From Roseivirga sp. E12 (GTDB taxonomy: Bacteria > Bacteroidota > Bacteroidia > Cytophagales > Cyclobacteriaceae): DNA of 64,000 nt. Positions 35,671 to 46,433 of this stretch are shown here, one piece after another. The notes under the pieces were generated by a model that searched no databases, had not been told where the DNA came from, and saw nothing but the letters and a program-made list of their open reading frames with translations. Both the position numbers and the translations under genes were made by a program. The stretch lies in the NCBI RefSeq assembly GCF_017592825.1, contig NZ_JAGFMD010000010.1, positions 62,001-126,000 on the forward strand, written 5' to 3'. Every line of letters starts with the position of its first letter. The stretch's first letter is position 1.

Positions 35671-36446
35671 ATGCTGCAATCGCTTTAAAAAGAGGAATAT
35701 CAGCTGAACTATATAAGTTCAGAAGAACATTCATATTATGGTTTCTCATATTAGGACCAGCATTTATACCCATCATTAACCTGATTATATTCCTAACACG
35801 TGGTGAACAGGTAATGGCTAACGGTGGAAATCCTTGGCAAATGCTACTCCAGTTTAGCATAGACCCCGGAAATTTCTTGTTTCCATTCTTTGTGATGATA
35901 GTCGCACTGTTTGTGAATAGCATTGAACACAATTCTAACACTTGGAAGCTGATCTATACACAACCACTATCAAGAGGTGTAGTGTACTTTTCAAAAGTAA
36001 AAGTCTTCACTTTTATGATCTTCATGAGCCTTATGCTGTTCGGCATATTCTCTGTACTTGCGGGACAGGTTGTTGGATTACTTAAACCCGACTTGGGCTT
36101 TGACCAAACATTTGATAAGAGTCTATTCTTTGCATTGCCCTTCAAGGTATTTTTGATGACCATGGGTTACGCTTCTCTTCAATTCTGGATGAGTCAGCGA
36201 TGGAAGAACCTTATATTACCTCTAGGTATAGGTATTGGTGGTTTTATTTCATTTATGATCCTCTCTCAAGGATGGAAATACGCTCCTTATCACCCTTACG
36301 GCTATCAAATATTAGGTTTGGGCAATTTGAGAGACCCTGAGTTTCAGGTCTGGGGAAATTTAGAATTCGTCTACAGAAGCCTAGGCCTAGCAGTAGTCGT
36401 CTTTGTTCTTGGCGGAGTAGAGAAGCTTAGAAAGCGAATCATATGA
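35667..36446 (+). CDS. ABC-2 type transporter permease
   Basis: 259 residues with six predicted helices (about 20-45, 65-85, 108-135, 152-172, 182-202, 232-250) and the coupling segment NTWKLIYTQPLSRGVVYFSK typical of the ABC-2 fold. It overlaps the ATPase stop by four bases and the DoxX-like gene start by four bases, so three genes form one tightly coupled unit. Substrate unknown. Confidence 0.88.
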   Translation: MNAAIALKRGISAELYKFRRTFILWFLILGPAFIPIINLIIFLTRGEQVMANGGNPWQMLLQFSIDPGNFLFPFFVMIVALFVNSIEHNSNTWKLIYTQPLSRGVVYFSKVKVFTFMIFMSLMLFGIFSVLAGQVVGLLKPDLGFDQTFDKSLFFALPFKVFLMTMGYASLQFWMSQRWKNLILPLGIGIGGFISFMILSQGWKYAPYHPYGYQILGLGNLRDPEFQVWGNLEFVYRSLGLAVVVFVLGGVEKLRKRII

Positions 36447-37081
36447 TCTCGACTTTCCGAAAATATCACCCAAGTATCATAGTACTCATTAGACTATTCC
36501 TTGGGTTGATATTTTTCACGGCAGGTATGTCTAAACTGTACTTCGAGCATCAGTTCCCAGGAATTATTGGTCCTGTATGGCTTGAGGAAAGACTGGCTGA
36601 GCATGATTTGGGTATGTATGCAAGATTTATTGCAGGCAGTCAAATTATTGCCGGACTTCTACTATTTACGCAACGCTTTGCCACACTTGGGGCAATTTTA
36701 TGCTTCCCTATCATTTTGAACATACTGATGGTAACGGTAAGCATGAAATGGTCAGGAACTCCTTATGTCAATGCATTCTTACTCTTATTAAATGCATGGC
36801 TATTAGCTTTTGACTATCACAAGCTCAAGTTCATTCTCACAGACAGTTTTTCGGAGGTGAGGAAGGCACCCATAGTGAGGAAAAGCCTCAAGGCAGACCG
36901 CTATTGGACCCTTGCTGTACTTGTTATCATTTGTTCGGTTCCTGTCTCATACGTAAACCTTCAATTGGCTTGGGCACTTAGTATAACCGGTGTAATTGGT
37001 GTTGTGGTAAACCAATTAATCTCAAAAAGAATAAAAAATGATGATATACAGGAAACATACACTAATCCTGATCGTCTTTAA
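36443..37081 (+). CDS. DoxX-like membrane protein
   Basis: 212 residues. The first 135 residues form a four-helix DoxX-like unit (VLIRLFLGLIFFTAGMSKLY, then AGSQIIAGLLLF and ATLGAILCFPIILNI), followed by two more helices in the C-terminal part (about 153-190). It starts within the stop codon region of the ABC-2 permease gene, so it is probably made together with the exporter. Role unknown. Confidence 0.75.
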   Translation: MISTFRKYHPSIIVLIRLFLGLIFFTAGMSKLYFEHQFPGIIGPVWLEERLAEHDLGMYARFIAGSQIIAGLLLFTQRFATLGAILCFPIILNILMVTVSMKWSGTPYVNAFLLLLNAWLLAFDYHKLKFILTDSFSEVRKAPIVRKSLKADRYWTLAVLVIICSVPVSYVNLQLAWALSITGVIGVVVNQLISKRIKNDDIQETYTNPDRL

Positions 37082-37084
37082 GGT

Positions 37085-37104
37085 ATCCCACTCGTGGGAT
37101 TTTA
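37085..37104 (+). terminator. Short terminator-like hairpin after the ABC-2/DoxX operon
   Basis: ATCCCA, CTCG loop, TGGGAT followed by TTTA, starting three bases after the stop codon. The T-tract is short, so termination may be partial. Confidence 0.55.
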
Positions 37105-37160
37105 TACATCCAAATCGTGCCCTGGCTGTTACGCGGCTGGGGTTCTTTTTTTTATTGGGT

Positions 37161-37200
37161 GATTAGGTGATTAGGTGATTAGGTGATTAGGTGATTAGGT
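37161..37200. repeat. Octanucleotide tandem array, GATTAGGT x5
   Basis: Five perfect head-to-tail copies of GATTAGGT, with a partial sixth at the left edge. It lies in the 285-base gap between the DoxX-like and nitroreductase genes; the rest of the gap holds the hairpin at 37085 and the 15-mer ATTCTTAATTCTTAA at 37284-37298. The unit length is not a multiple of three and no ORF runs through it. Confidence 0.95.
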
Positions 37201-37366
37201 GAAGATCTAGACTTCATGACTCCTCACAACTATTAATTATTCATTAAACATTCCGAAGAGCTTCTAGCTTCTAGAAAGAAACAATTCTTAATTCTTAACG
37301 GCTAATGTCCCATGTCTTCGGTACTTCTTAATTAGAGTTTCTAAATTCGTATAACAAGAAGTGACT

Positions 37367-38062
37367 ATGGAAGAGAATCAGGATATAAAAATCATCAAGG
37401 GCTTTGAGCATGTAAAGTACAGCCATGTTCAATACAGCCAAAAGGAGATGATTGAACGAAGTAAGAAATTCTATGATTGGATGGAAACTAGACGTTCAGT
37501 ACGTGAGTTTTCTGATAAACCAGTGCCGAAAGAAGTAATCGATAACATACTCCTTTCGGCATCGACTGCTCCTTCTGGTGCACATAAACAGCCATGGACG
37601 TTTTGTGTGGTGAGTAATCCAGAAATAAAAACCAAGATTCGAGAGGCAGCCGAAAAAGAAGAGTATGAAAGCTATACTAATCGAATGAGTGATGAATGGT
37701 TGGATGACCTTAAGCCTATGGCTACAGATTGGAAAAAGCCTTTTTTAGAAATAGCACCTTACCTGATCATTGTCTTCAAAAAGCCATTTGAATACGATTC
37801 TGAAGGTAAAAAGCGCCAAAATTATTACGTTAGTGAATCTGTCGGCCTGGCAGCTGGCATTCTAATTACAGCCATTCACGATGCAGGTTTGGTCACCCTC
37901 ACCCACACCCCTAGTCCAATGAATTTTCTACAGAAGATTCTAGAGCGTCCAGATAATGAAAGAGCATTTTTACTCTTACCTGTGGGCTATGAAGCAGAAG
38001 ATGTTTTTGTGCCTAATAATAGGAGAAAAGGGCTTGAAGAAATGGCTTTTTATTACGACTAA
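37367..38062 (+). CDS. Nitroreductase-fold flavoprotein, iodotyrosine-deiodinase-like
   Basis: 231 residues from the ATG at 37367 (a GTG two codons earlier is possible). FMN contacts RRSVR (42-46), TAPSGAHKQPWTF (67-79) and T181 in THTPSP match the IYD subgroup of nitroreductases. The IYD active-site lid, E-x3-Y and a later K, is present as E99, Y103 and K124 (EYESYTNRM ... DWKK), aligning with human E157, Y161 and K182 that clamp the amino-acid zwitterion. IYD reductively removes halogen from halotyrosines. No signal or membrane segment. A terminator follows. Confidence 0.82.
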   Translation: MEENQDIKIIKGFEHVKYSHVQYSQKEMIERSKKFYDWMETRRSVREFSDKPVPKEVIDNILLSASTAPSGAHKQPWTFCVVSNPEIKTKIREAAEKEEYESYTNRMSDEWLDDLKPMATDWKKPFLEIAPYLIIVFKKPFEYDSEGKKRQNYYVSESVGLAAGILITAIHDAGLVTLTHTPSPMNFLQKILERPDNERAFLLLPVGYEAEDVFVPNNRRKGLEEMAFYYD

Positions 38063-38093
38063 GAAGTGAAAGAACTTTTACAAAAGACACACT

Positions 38094-38122
38094 AGTCTGA
38101 AGGAACTCTTCAGGCTTTTTTT
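38094..38122 (+). terminator. Rho-independent terminator after the nitroreductase
   Basis: AGTCTGAAG (38094-38102), loop GAACT, CTTCAGGCT (38108-38116) with one G-T pair, then a run of T. Confidence 0.88.
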
Positions 38123-38150
38123 ATTCAAAAAATTACTACATTCATCAATG

Positions 38151-38178
38151 ATATGAGGCAAAATCTATGCCCTCATAT
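38151..38178 (+). promoter_or_regulatory. Hairpin or operator just upstream of gdhA
   Basis: ATATGAGGCA (38151-38160) pairs with TGCCCTCATAT (38168-38178) with one bulged C and a seven-base loop. It ends 20 bases before the gdhA ATG. It may be an inverted-repeat operator or a 5'-leader hairpin; no factor can be named. Confidence 0.45.
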
Positions 38179-38192
38179 GCTCACAATAATAA

Positions 38193-39594
<1,402 letters not shown>

Positions 39595-39617
39595 ATTAAC
39601 CTTTAAAGGCATTTTTA

Positions 39618-40928
39618 ATGAACCGAGGTTTAGTTACTGGTATTATTCTCTTTTGTTTGATAGCACATTCGGGCCTTGCTCAGCGCTATCCTAAGAAGAA
39701 GATACTAAGAGACATAAAAGAACTCCCTGGTTTTGAGAATGCCTTTATTGGCTTTACGCTGTATGACCCCATCAAAGACAAGGTCATTGCTGAGCAATAT
39801 GCCGATCAATACATGACACCGGCATCGGTAACAAAACTTTTCACATTCAATATTGCCAGTAAGACGCTTCCCGAGACGCTTGTGGCCCTAGAGTATGTTG
39901 TGAAAGGTGACTCTTTGATTTTCTGGAGTAATGGTTACCCACTAACACTGCACCCGGATCAGCCAGACTCAACAGTCATAGAATTCTTGGCTGAGAGCAA
40001 CAAAAAACTGTTTTATTGGTCACGTCCAATGGAAGATGAACGATTTGGACCTGGCTGGGGATGGGATGATTACCTTGGCTACTATGGTGCAGAAAAGTCC
40101 CTGTTTCCGATCTATGGCAATAGCGTTCGAGTAATTATAGACAGTAAAAACAGGACCTTCTCAACAACACCAGCTCACTCAGGACTGCGCTTTACCGAAA
40201 GTGACTCACTAGGTACGAGAGCAAGGGTATTGCGGGATGAATTCTGGAACGAGTTCGAAATTCAGTATAAAGAACTGGAGGAATCAGATACCATTACAAT
40301 TGATACGCTAGTACGTCCATTTAGGTATTCCAATGCTCTGTTCCTTGATTTACTAGGTGAAGCCTCAGGCAAGAAAATCAGTCAGATCGACACTTTTGAA
40401 CGACCTGATGAGTTTCAGGTTTTGAATGGCGTTCAGTCAGATAGTCTTTCTAAATGGATGCTTCAGCCTAGTGACAATCTCTTTGCAGAACAGATGCTGC
40501 TAATGTCGAGCGGAGTTTTCAACGATACGCTCAGCACAAAATTTGCGATTGAATTATCACATGTATCCGTCAAAAGTGAAGCGGATGAAGGCGATAAATT
40601 TATTTGGCGCGATGGTTCGGGACTCTCACGCTATAATATGTTTAAGCCCAACGAAATTAGGGACTTACTCAAACTCTTCAATTCGGATAAAATGACCGAA
40701 TTACTTCCTCAAGGTCAAACATCTGGCACTTTGGAGGACTGGTACTCCCCTGGTGTTTATGCCAAGACAGGTACACTTAGCAACCACCACAGTCTTGCAG
40801 GCTATATAAGAACAGACAAGGGAAAGACATTGATTTTTGTGATCATGGCCAATCACTATACTGCTTCTACTAGCACCATCCGCGAAAGTTTCGGGATTAT
40901 TCTCGAAAAGATTATAAAAGGGTATTAA
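39618..40928 (+). CDS. D-alanyl-D-alanine carboxypeptidase/endopeptidase (PBP4, S13)
   Basis: 436 residues with a signal peptide (1-22, ending GLAQ). The three penicillin-binding motifs are SVTK (70-73, nucleophile S70), SDN (285-287) and KTG (383-385), plus DGSGLSRYN (332-340), a hallmark of PBP4/DacB. The family trims or cleaves D-Ala cross-links in periplasmic peptidoglycan. Shorter than E. coli DacB, which suits Bacteroidota homologues lacking part of the inserted domain. Monocistronic. Confidence 0.92.
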   Translation: MNRGLVTGIILFCLIAHSGLAQRYPKKKILRDIKELPGFENAFIGFTLYDPIKDKVIAEQYADQYMTPASVTKLFTFNIASKTLPETLVALEYVVKGDSLIFWSNGYPLTLHPDQPDSTVIEFLAESNKKLFYWSRPMEDERFGPGWGWDDYLGYYGAEKSLFPIYGNSVRVIIDSKNRTFSTTPAHSGLRFTESDSLGTRARVLRDEFWNEFEIQYKELEESDTITIDTLVRPFRYSNALFLDLLGEASGKKISQIDTFERPDEFQVLNGVQSDSLSKWMLQPSDNLFAEQMLLMSSGVFNDTLSTKFAIELSHVSVKSEADEGDKFIWRDGSGLSRYNMFKPNEIRDLLKLFNSDKMTELLPQGQTSGTLEDWYSPGVYAKTGTLSNHHSLAGYIRTDKGKTLIFVIMANHYTASTSTIRESFGIILEKIIKGY

Positions 40929-40935
40929 CTGGAAT

Positions 40936-40970
40936 GGGTAATTGGGTAATTGGGTAATTGGGTAATTGGG
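40936..40970. repeat. Octanucleotide tandem array, GGGTAATT x4
   Basis: Four perfect copies of GGGTAATT and a partial fifth, starting seven bases after the PBP4 stop codon. The 166-base gap to the next gene also contains ATTCTTAATTCTTAA (41001-41015), identical to a 15-mer near the other octamer array. Confidence 0.95.
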
Positions 40971-41094
40971 AAAAAACTTGATCCCATCTAGAGAAGATAC
41001 ATTCTTAATTCTTAATCCCATACCACTCTTAAAAAAGTTGGTATCCCCTTCGAGTCTGATCATTAAATTGAAGACTTAATTCAACCGAATCAAA

Positions 41095-44000
41095 ATGCTT
41101 AGGAAATCAATTTCATTTCTATGCGCGATGGTTTTATGCGCTCCGCTAGCCCTCGCTCAAAATATAACTTCTGAAACTTTCAATGGCCTAAGGCTCAGAA
41201 ACATTGGCCCTGCTACCATGAGTGGTCGTGTAGTAGACTTGGCAGTTGTTGAAAGTGACCCTTATACTTTCTATGTAGCCACTGCGACAGGTGGTATATG
41301 GAAAACAACCAATAATGGAGTCAACTTCAAACCTGTATTTGAAAAGGAAGCTACCCACTCAATCGGGGCAATCGCAGTACATCAAAAGAATCCCAATCAC
41401 GTTTGGGTAGGAACTGGTGAACGTGCCAATCGCCAAAGCTCGGGATGGGGGGATGGTGTATATAAGTCCTCTGACGGAGGTGAATCATGGAGCAATGTAG
41501 GTCTCAAAGATTCACACCACGTGGGTAGGATTGCGCTTCATCCAACAGACACGAATACGGTGTACGTTGCCGCTATGGGACACCTTTGGGGTGCTAATAA
41601 CGAACGTGGACTCTACAAAACTACCGATGGTGGCAAAACCTGGGATAGAATTATCTATGTAGATGATGACACCGGAGTTGTAGACGTTGCACTCGACCCA
41701 GAGAACCCTCAAATCGTGTATGCCGCAACTTATCAGCGCAGAAGAAAACCATTTGGCTTCCATGGTGGTGGACCTGGCAGTGGACTACATAAGTCTTCAG
41801 ATGGTGGTAAAACTTGGAAAGAATTAAGAGTTGGCTTACCTGAGGGCGATTTTGGTCGTATTGGTATCTCGATTTATAGAAAAGACCCTAACCTAATCTA
41901 CGCATCAGTAGAACAGGGCTTTCAATACAACGCTTCGACAGCATATAATGAAAGAAGGGCGGGATTCTATCGCTCACTTGATAAAGGTGAGACTTGGGAA
42001 TTCATGAGCAATTGGAATCCTCGGCCAATGTACGCAAGCCAGCCTTTGGTAGACCCTAGCGATGCCTCACGCATCTACATGATGAACCAGTATAGTTACT
42101 CCAGCGATAGCGGTAGAACTTTTAGACCGGCAAGACAATCGCTGCATGGCGATGATAGAATCTTCTGGGTAAACCCGAAGGATTCTCGCCATGTTATGAA
42201 AGGTGATGACGGTGGAATTGGAATCTCTTATGATAGAGGTCAAAACTGGCTATTAGTAAGCAACTTACCCGTAAGTCAGTATTACAGAGTCGCTGTTGAT
42301 ATGGCTGAACCATACAATGTTTATGGTGGCCTTCAAGACAATGGCAGTTGGGTTGGCCCAAGCCAAACATACCGTAGTGCAGGTATTCTTAATGAAGACT
42401 GGAAAAAACTCGGTGGTGGTGACGGCTTCTTAAATCTTCCACACCACACGGACCCAGATATCGTATATACTGAGTCTCAATATTTGGGCTTATCAAGGCT
42501 CAATATGACAAACGGACAGCGCCAGTCCATTAGACCTGGCGATCCCCAAGGGAGAATAGGAGCACGTAGAAATTGGACATCATGGGGGCCTGGCACGGCC
42601 GAACCCGAACTAGGAAATGCCATGGAACCAGCCAACTGGGATGGACCGTTCTTCCTCTCCTACCACGATCCAAACACAATTTATTCAGGCACAGAGCAAC
42701 TTTGGAAAAGTACCGATGGTGGAGCTTCATGGAAGTCCCTCGGCAACCTGACAACAAGAGTTAATCGAAGAGACTTGACCATAATGGGTCAAAGAGCAGA
42801 TACGAGTACTCACTCCCTAGATGATGGAATTCCCTACTATCCGACACTAACCGCAGTTGCTGAGTCAAAGCAAAAGCAAGGAATGTTGTACGTTGGTACG
42901 GATGACGGTTTAGTACAAATATCGTCTGATGATGGGAAAACGTGGACAGACGTCACTTCTAGGCTACAGGGTTTACCGAAAGAAACTTGGGTAAATACCA
43001 TTGAAACTTCTTGGTATGATGCAGGTACAGCCTATGTTGCTATCAACAATTATCGCAATGATGACTTTACCAACTATGTCTACAAAACTTCAGATTTCGG
43101 TCAGACCTGGACTTCTGTAGCCGGTGACTTACCGAAAGATCGTGTAGCTAGAACGTTACGAGAAGACCCTAAAAATCCAAACGTCCTCTACCTAGGAACG
43201 GAACTCGGACTCTTTGTTTCGATCAATGGAGGCCGCAACTGGGTAGAATTAAAGAACAATATGCCTACCCTGCCTTTCAATGATTTGGTGGTCCATCCTC
43301 GTGATAATGACCTTGTTTTGGCAACTCATGGTCGTGGTGTTTGGATTCTTGATAATCTTAATGCCATTCAGGAACTAGCCAACGTGATCAACCAGGAAGC
43401 CGCTCTGTTCAGCATACCGGAGGCAGAAATGATCAGCTATAATATTGGTGGGGCTCATACAGGCGACATGTATTATCGAGGAGAAAATCCTCGCTATGGA
43501 GCCTCAATGGATATTTACTTAAAAGACACTGTATCCAGAAAAGACATCAGCTTAACGATTCATGATTTAGATGGAAACCTTATTCAAGAATTGCGCCCTT
43601 CGGGTAAAAAGGGAATTCAACGTGTCTATTGGAACTTCCAACACAAAAGTTTCAAGGCAGGGAATAGCGATCCGTCAAACCGAAGAGGAAGAAGAAGTTT
43701 TGGATTGAATGGGCCAAGAGTAGTTCCTGGCCTCTACACTGCAAATCTGACCGTCAATGGCCAAAGCTATACGCAAAAGTTTAGTGTAAAAGATGACACC
43801 AGACTAGAAGTCGATTTTAATGTAAGAAAGTCATGGACAGCCTCACTCTTTAAAATCGGGGGACTTTATGAGCAAATAGTTGATGAAATGCATGGTGCTC
43901 AAAAAATGCAATGGCACTTAAATAAGCTTGAAAGAGACAAGGTTTCTTACAATGAGCAAGCTGCGGCACCAATAAAAGAAATCAACAGAAAATATAACGA

Positions 44001-44202
44001 GCTCCTTAGTAGAACACGTTCATTGTACTTTGGTGTAAGCAGTTGGATTGGCCCTTGGAGTGGCGATCAGCAAGCACAATATGAGTACTATAACACAATG
44101 ATCTCAAAGCTTGCAGCTGAGAGAGACAATGTGATAAAAACCGCCATCCCGAGGGTAAACCGAGGCTTAAAAAAGGCTAACCGCTACACTGTACAAGATT
44201 AA
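41095..44202 (+). CDS. Giant exported BNR/Asp-box repeat protein, paralogue
   Basis: 1,035 residues; signal peptide 1-22 (ending APLALAQ). Asp-box repeats include SSDGGESWS, TTDGGKTWD, SSDGGKTWK, SLDKGETWE, STDGGASWK and SSDDGKTWT, indicating sortilin-like beta-propellers. It shares long blocks with the 13190 protein (RNIGPATMSGRV versus RSIGPAAMSGRI; YNVYGGLQDNGSWVGP versus YNVYGGMQDNGSWVGP) but lacks its Lys/Glu-rich linker. The S10 carboxypeptidase gene starts 11 bases after its stop, so the two are probably co-expressed exported proteins. Confidence 0.9.
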   Translation: MLRKSISFLCAMVLCAPLALAQNITSETFNGLRLRNIGPATMSGRVVDLAVVESDPYTFYVATATGGIWKTTNNGVNFKPVFEKEATHSIGAIAVHQKNPNHVWVGTGERANRQSSGWGDGVYKSSDGGESWSNVGLKDSHHVGRIALHPTDTNTVYVAAMGHLWGANNERGLYKTTDGGKTWDRIIYVDDDTGVVDVALDPENPQIVYAATYQRRRKPFGFHGGGPGSGLHKSSDGGKTWKELRVGLPEGDFGRIGISIYRKDPNLIYASVEQGFQYNASTAYNERRAGFYRSLDKGETWEFMSNWNPRPMYASQPLVDPSDASRIYMMNQYSYSSDSGRTFRPARQSLHGDDRIFWVNPKDSRHVMKGDDGGIGISYDRGQNWLLVSNLPVSQYYRVAVDMAEPYNVYGGLQDNGSWVGPSQTYRSAGILNEDWKKLGGGDGFLNLPHHTDPDIVYTESQYLGLSRLNMTNGQRQSIRPGDPQGRIGARRNWTSWGPGTAEPELGNAMEPANWDGPFFLSYHDPNTIYSGTEQLWKSTDGGASWKSLGNLTTRVNRRDLTIMGQRADTSTHSLDDGIPYYPTLTAVAESKQKQGMLYVGTDDGLVQISSDDGKTWTDVTSRLQGLPKETWVNTIETSWYDAGTAYVAINNYRNDDFTNYVYKTSDFGQTWTSVAGDLPKDRVARTLREDPKNPNVLYLGTELGLFVSINGGRNWVELKNNMPTLPFNDLVVHPRDNDLVLATHGRGVWILDNLNAIQELANVINQEAALFSIPEAEMISYNIGGAHTGDMYYRGENPRYGASMDIYLKDTVSRKDISLTIHDLDGNLIQELRPSGKKGIQRVYWNFQHKSFKAGNSDPSNRRGRRSFGLNGPRVVPGLYTANLTVNGQSYTQKFSVKDDTRLEVDFNVRKSWTASLFKIGGLYEQIVDEMHGAQKMQWHLNKLERDKVSYNEQAAAPIKEINRKYNELLSRTRSLYFGVSSWIGPWSGDQQAQYEYYNTMISKLAAERDNVIKTAIPRVNRGLKKANRYTVQD

Positions 44203-44213
44203 TAATTGACCTG

Positions 44214-45710
44214 ATGAACATTAAGATCATGAAAATGAGAACCCAATTTTTTACATTATTACTTTGCCTATGCGCGTTAACCGCCCTAGGTCAGAGCAGA
44301 AAAATCGATGTGGAATCTACGGTTGTAACCAACCATGAAGTATCCATCAAAGGCAAGAAGGTACCTTACTCCGCCACAGTAGGCACTCAACCCGTGTGGA
44401 ACAATGATGGCGACCCTGTTGCTACACTTTTCTTCACTTTTTATCAAAGAACCGATGTAAAGGATAAGGACACACGCCCATTGGTTATCTCTTTCAATGG
44501 TGGACCTGGTTCAGCTTCTGTCTGGATGCATTTGGCGTATACAGGTCCAAAAATTCTTAGAATTGATGATGAAGGTTATCCTATTCAGCCCTATGGTGTA
44601 AAGGACAATCCACACTCTATTTTGGATGTCGCTGATATCGTATTTGTAAACCCGGTGAACACTGGTTACTCGAGAATTGTAGATCCAGAAGCTGATAGAA
44701 CTCAATTCTTCGGGGTAAATCAAGACATCAACTACTTGGCTGAATGGATCAACACCTTTGTAACTCGAACAAATCGTTGGAACTCTCCGAAGTTTTTGAT
44801 TGGCGAAAGTTATGGTACAACTAGGGTTTCTGGTTTGTCCCACAGACTTCAAAACAGTCACTGGATGTACTTAAACGGTGTCATTCTCGTATCACCAACT
44901 GGCTTAGGTATTGATAGAGATGGCCCAGTTAATCAGGCCAATAGACTTCCGTACTATGCCGCTGCAGCTTGGTATCATAAACAATTGCCTGGCGACCTTC
45001 AAAGTAAGGACTTACTCGATGTACTTGAGGAAGCCGAGACTTATACTATGAATGAGCTACTTCCAACGCTTGCTAAAGGGGCCTGGGCTACTGATGCCGA
45101 AAAACAAGAGGCAGTGAAGATGTTCTCTCGTTATTCAGGACTAAATGAAGAAGTAATCCGTCAGCATAACCTTGATGTTCCCACTGGATTCTTCTGGAAA
45201 GAACTCCTTAGGGATGAAGGACATACAGTAGGAAGACTGGACTCTAGGTACAAGGGGCTCGATCGTATGGATGCAGGTATGAGCCCAGACTTCAACTCGG
45301 AATTAACTTCTTGGTTACACTCTTTCACGCCTGCGATCAACGGCTATTTCCAAAATTTCTTGAACTACAAGACCGACATCAAATACAACATGTTTGGCCC
45401 TGTTGGTCCATGGGACAGAAGCGGAGACAACACTGGAGAAAACCTACGTCAGGCAATGGCCATGAACCCTTACCTGCACGTAATGACACAGAGTGGATAC
45501 TATGATGGCGCAACCACATATTTCAATGCCAAATACAACATGTGGCACATGGACCCAAGCGGTAAACTAAAAGACAGGATGAGCTTTAAAGGATACAGAA
45601 GTGGTCATATGATGTACCTACGTGCTGAAGACCTCAAGAATGCCAATGAAGACATTCGTGTCTTTATCAAAAACTCTATTCCTCCGGCCGGGACACCAGC
45701 GAAGTATTAA
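44214..45710 (+). CDS. S10 family serine carboxypeptidase-like protein
   Basis: 498 residues with an exported N terminus (signal ends ALGQ at 27; starts at 44214, 44229 or 44235 all keep it). SFNGGPGSASVW (93-104) is the oxyanion-hole motif of S10 peptidases, the nucleophile is S199 in GESYGTTR, and the acid and base are likely D431 (SGYYDGATTY) and H465 (RSGHMM). S10 enzymes remove C-terminal residues; bacterial members are usually periplasmic or secreted. Likely works on exported peptides together with the preceding BNR protein, by context. Confidence 0.9.
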   Translation: MNIKIMKMRTQFFTLLLCLCALTALGQSRKIDVESTVVTNHEVSIKGKKVPYSATVGTQPVWNNDGDPVATLFFTFYQRTDVKDKDTRPLVISFNGGPGSASVWMHLAYTGPKILRIDDEGYPIQPYGVKDNPHSILDVADIVFVNPVNTGYSRIVDPEADRTQFFGVNQDINYLAEWINTFVTRTNRWNSPKFLIGESYGTTRVSGLSHRLQNSHWMYLNGVILVSPTGLGIDRDGPVNQANRLPYYAAAAWYHKQLPGDLQSKDLLDVLEEAETYTMNELLPTLAKGAWATDAEKQEAVKMFSRYSGLNEEVIRQHNLDVPTGFFWKELLRDEGHTVGRLDSRYKGLDRMDAGMSPDFNSELTSWLHSFTPAINGYFQNFLNYKTDIKYNMFGPVGPWDRSGDNTGENLRQAMAMNPYLHVMTQSGYYDGATTYFNAKYNMWHMDPSGKLKDRMSFKGYRSGHMMYLRAEDLKNANEDIRVFIKNSIPPAGTPAKY

Positions 45711-45730
45711 AACACCGAACGCAAAGAGAT

Positions 45731-45786
45731 AAGAAGCAATCTCTCAAAATCGACAGTACTTCAGTTGATTTAGGAGATTGCTTCTT
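45731..45786. repeat. Degenerate copy of the palindromic repeat core
   Basis: AAGAAGCAATCTC (45731-45743) and GAGATTGCTTCTT (45774-45786) form a 13-bp inverted repeat around a 30-base spacer. GAAGCAATC/GATTGCTTC is the inner stem of the palindromic family at 57809, 59871, 61795 and 63078, here without the outer GTCATTGCGA ends. As RNA it could also terminate the S10 gene (CTTCTTTGTTT follows). Confidence 0.6.
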
Positions 45787-45828
45787 TGTTTAATAGACCT
45801 ATCTTCAGCCTAACCGAGAACAGTAAAA

Positions 45829-46395
45829 ATGAAAAAAACAGTAATCTTCTTTGCCTTAATACTTATATCAGGGCTTAGCCTTCAGGCACAAACCCCTGCC
45901 GAACAATTTTGGAACAACTTGCAAAAACATTGCGGAAAGGCTTATGAAGGTACTTTGGCCTTACCAAAAGACGACCCTGCCTTTGGTGGTAAGCGACTCA
46001 CCATGCATGTACGCTCTTGTTCAGCAACTGAAATTAAGGTTCCATTCTTTGTTGGTGAAGATAAGTCCCGCACCTGGGTATTCACGCTAAAAGACGGAGT
46101 GGTCACCCTAAAGCATGACCATCGCCATGAAGATGGCTCCGAAGATGAGGTGACGCAATATGGTGGTACTGCTTCTAACACAGGGTCTGCTACTCTACAA
46201 GTGTTTCCTGCTGACCAGTATACGGCCACCCTATTGCCAAGAGCTGCCACTAATGTTTGGTCGGTTGGCCTAGACGAAACTACTTTCTCTTACAACCTTA
46301 CTCGTGTTAATAACAACTCGGTTTTTAAAGTGATCATGGATCTTACAAAACCTATTGAGACACCAGATGCGCCATGGGGCTGGAAAGGAAAATGA
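45829..46395 (+). CDS. Exported protein of unknown function
   Basis: 188 residues with a signal peptide (1-20, ending SLQAQ). The mature protein has two Cys (35, 64) that could pair, and blocks HCGKAYEGTL, RTWVFTLKDGVVTLKHDHRHEDGSEDE and VWSVGLDETTFSYNLTRV, which recall a conserved uncharacterised secreted family in Bacteroidota. The HDHRHEDG stretch might bind metal; this is a guess. Monocistronic, convergent with the CtlX gene. Confidence 0.75.
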   Translation: MKKTVIFFALILISGLSLQAQTPAEQFWNNLQKHCGKAYEGTLALPKDDPAFGGKRLTMHVRSCSATEIKVPFFVGEDKSRTWVFTLKDGVVTLKHDHRHEDGSEDEVTQYGGTASNTGSATLQVFPADQYTATLLPRAATNVWSVGLDETTFSYNLTRVNNNSVFKVIMDLTKPIETPDAPWGWKGK

Positions 46396-46433
46396 TAAGT
46401 TTTTAATATTATTTCTTAGCCGATTAGTGTAGA

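Noticed and set aside
37105-37152. Second hairpin (CCCTGGC ... GGCTGGGG then a T run) after the DoxX-like gene
   Set aside because: Only three outer base pairs form convincingly, with a large internal loop; not called as a terminator.
37161-37200. Octamer array as a possible CRISPR remnant
   Set aside because: Units are 8 bp and directly abutting, with no spacers and no cas genes nearby.
40701-41063. Minus-strand open frame of 120 codons across the PBP4 3' end and octamer array
   Set aside because: Its middle simply translates the GGGTAATT array and the rest is antisense to PBP4; no start signal or family resemblance.
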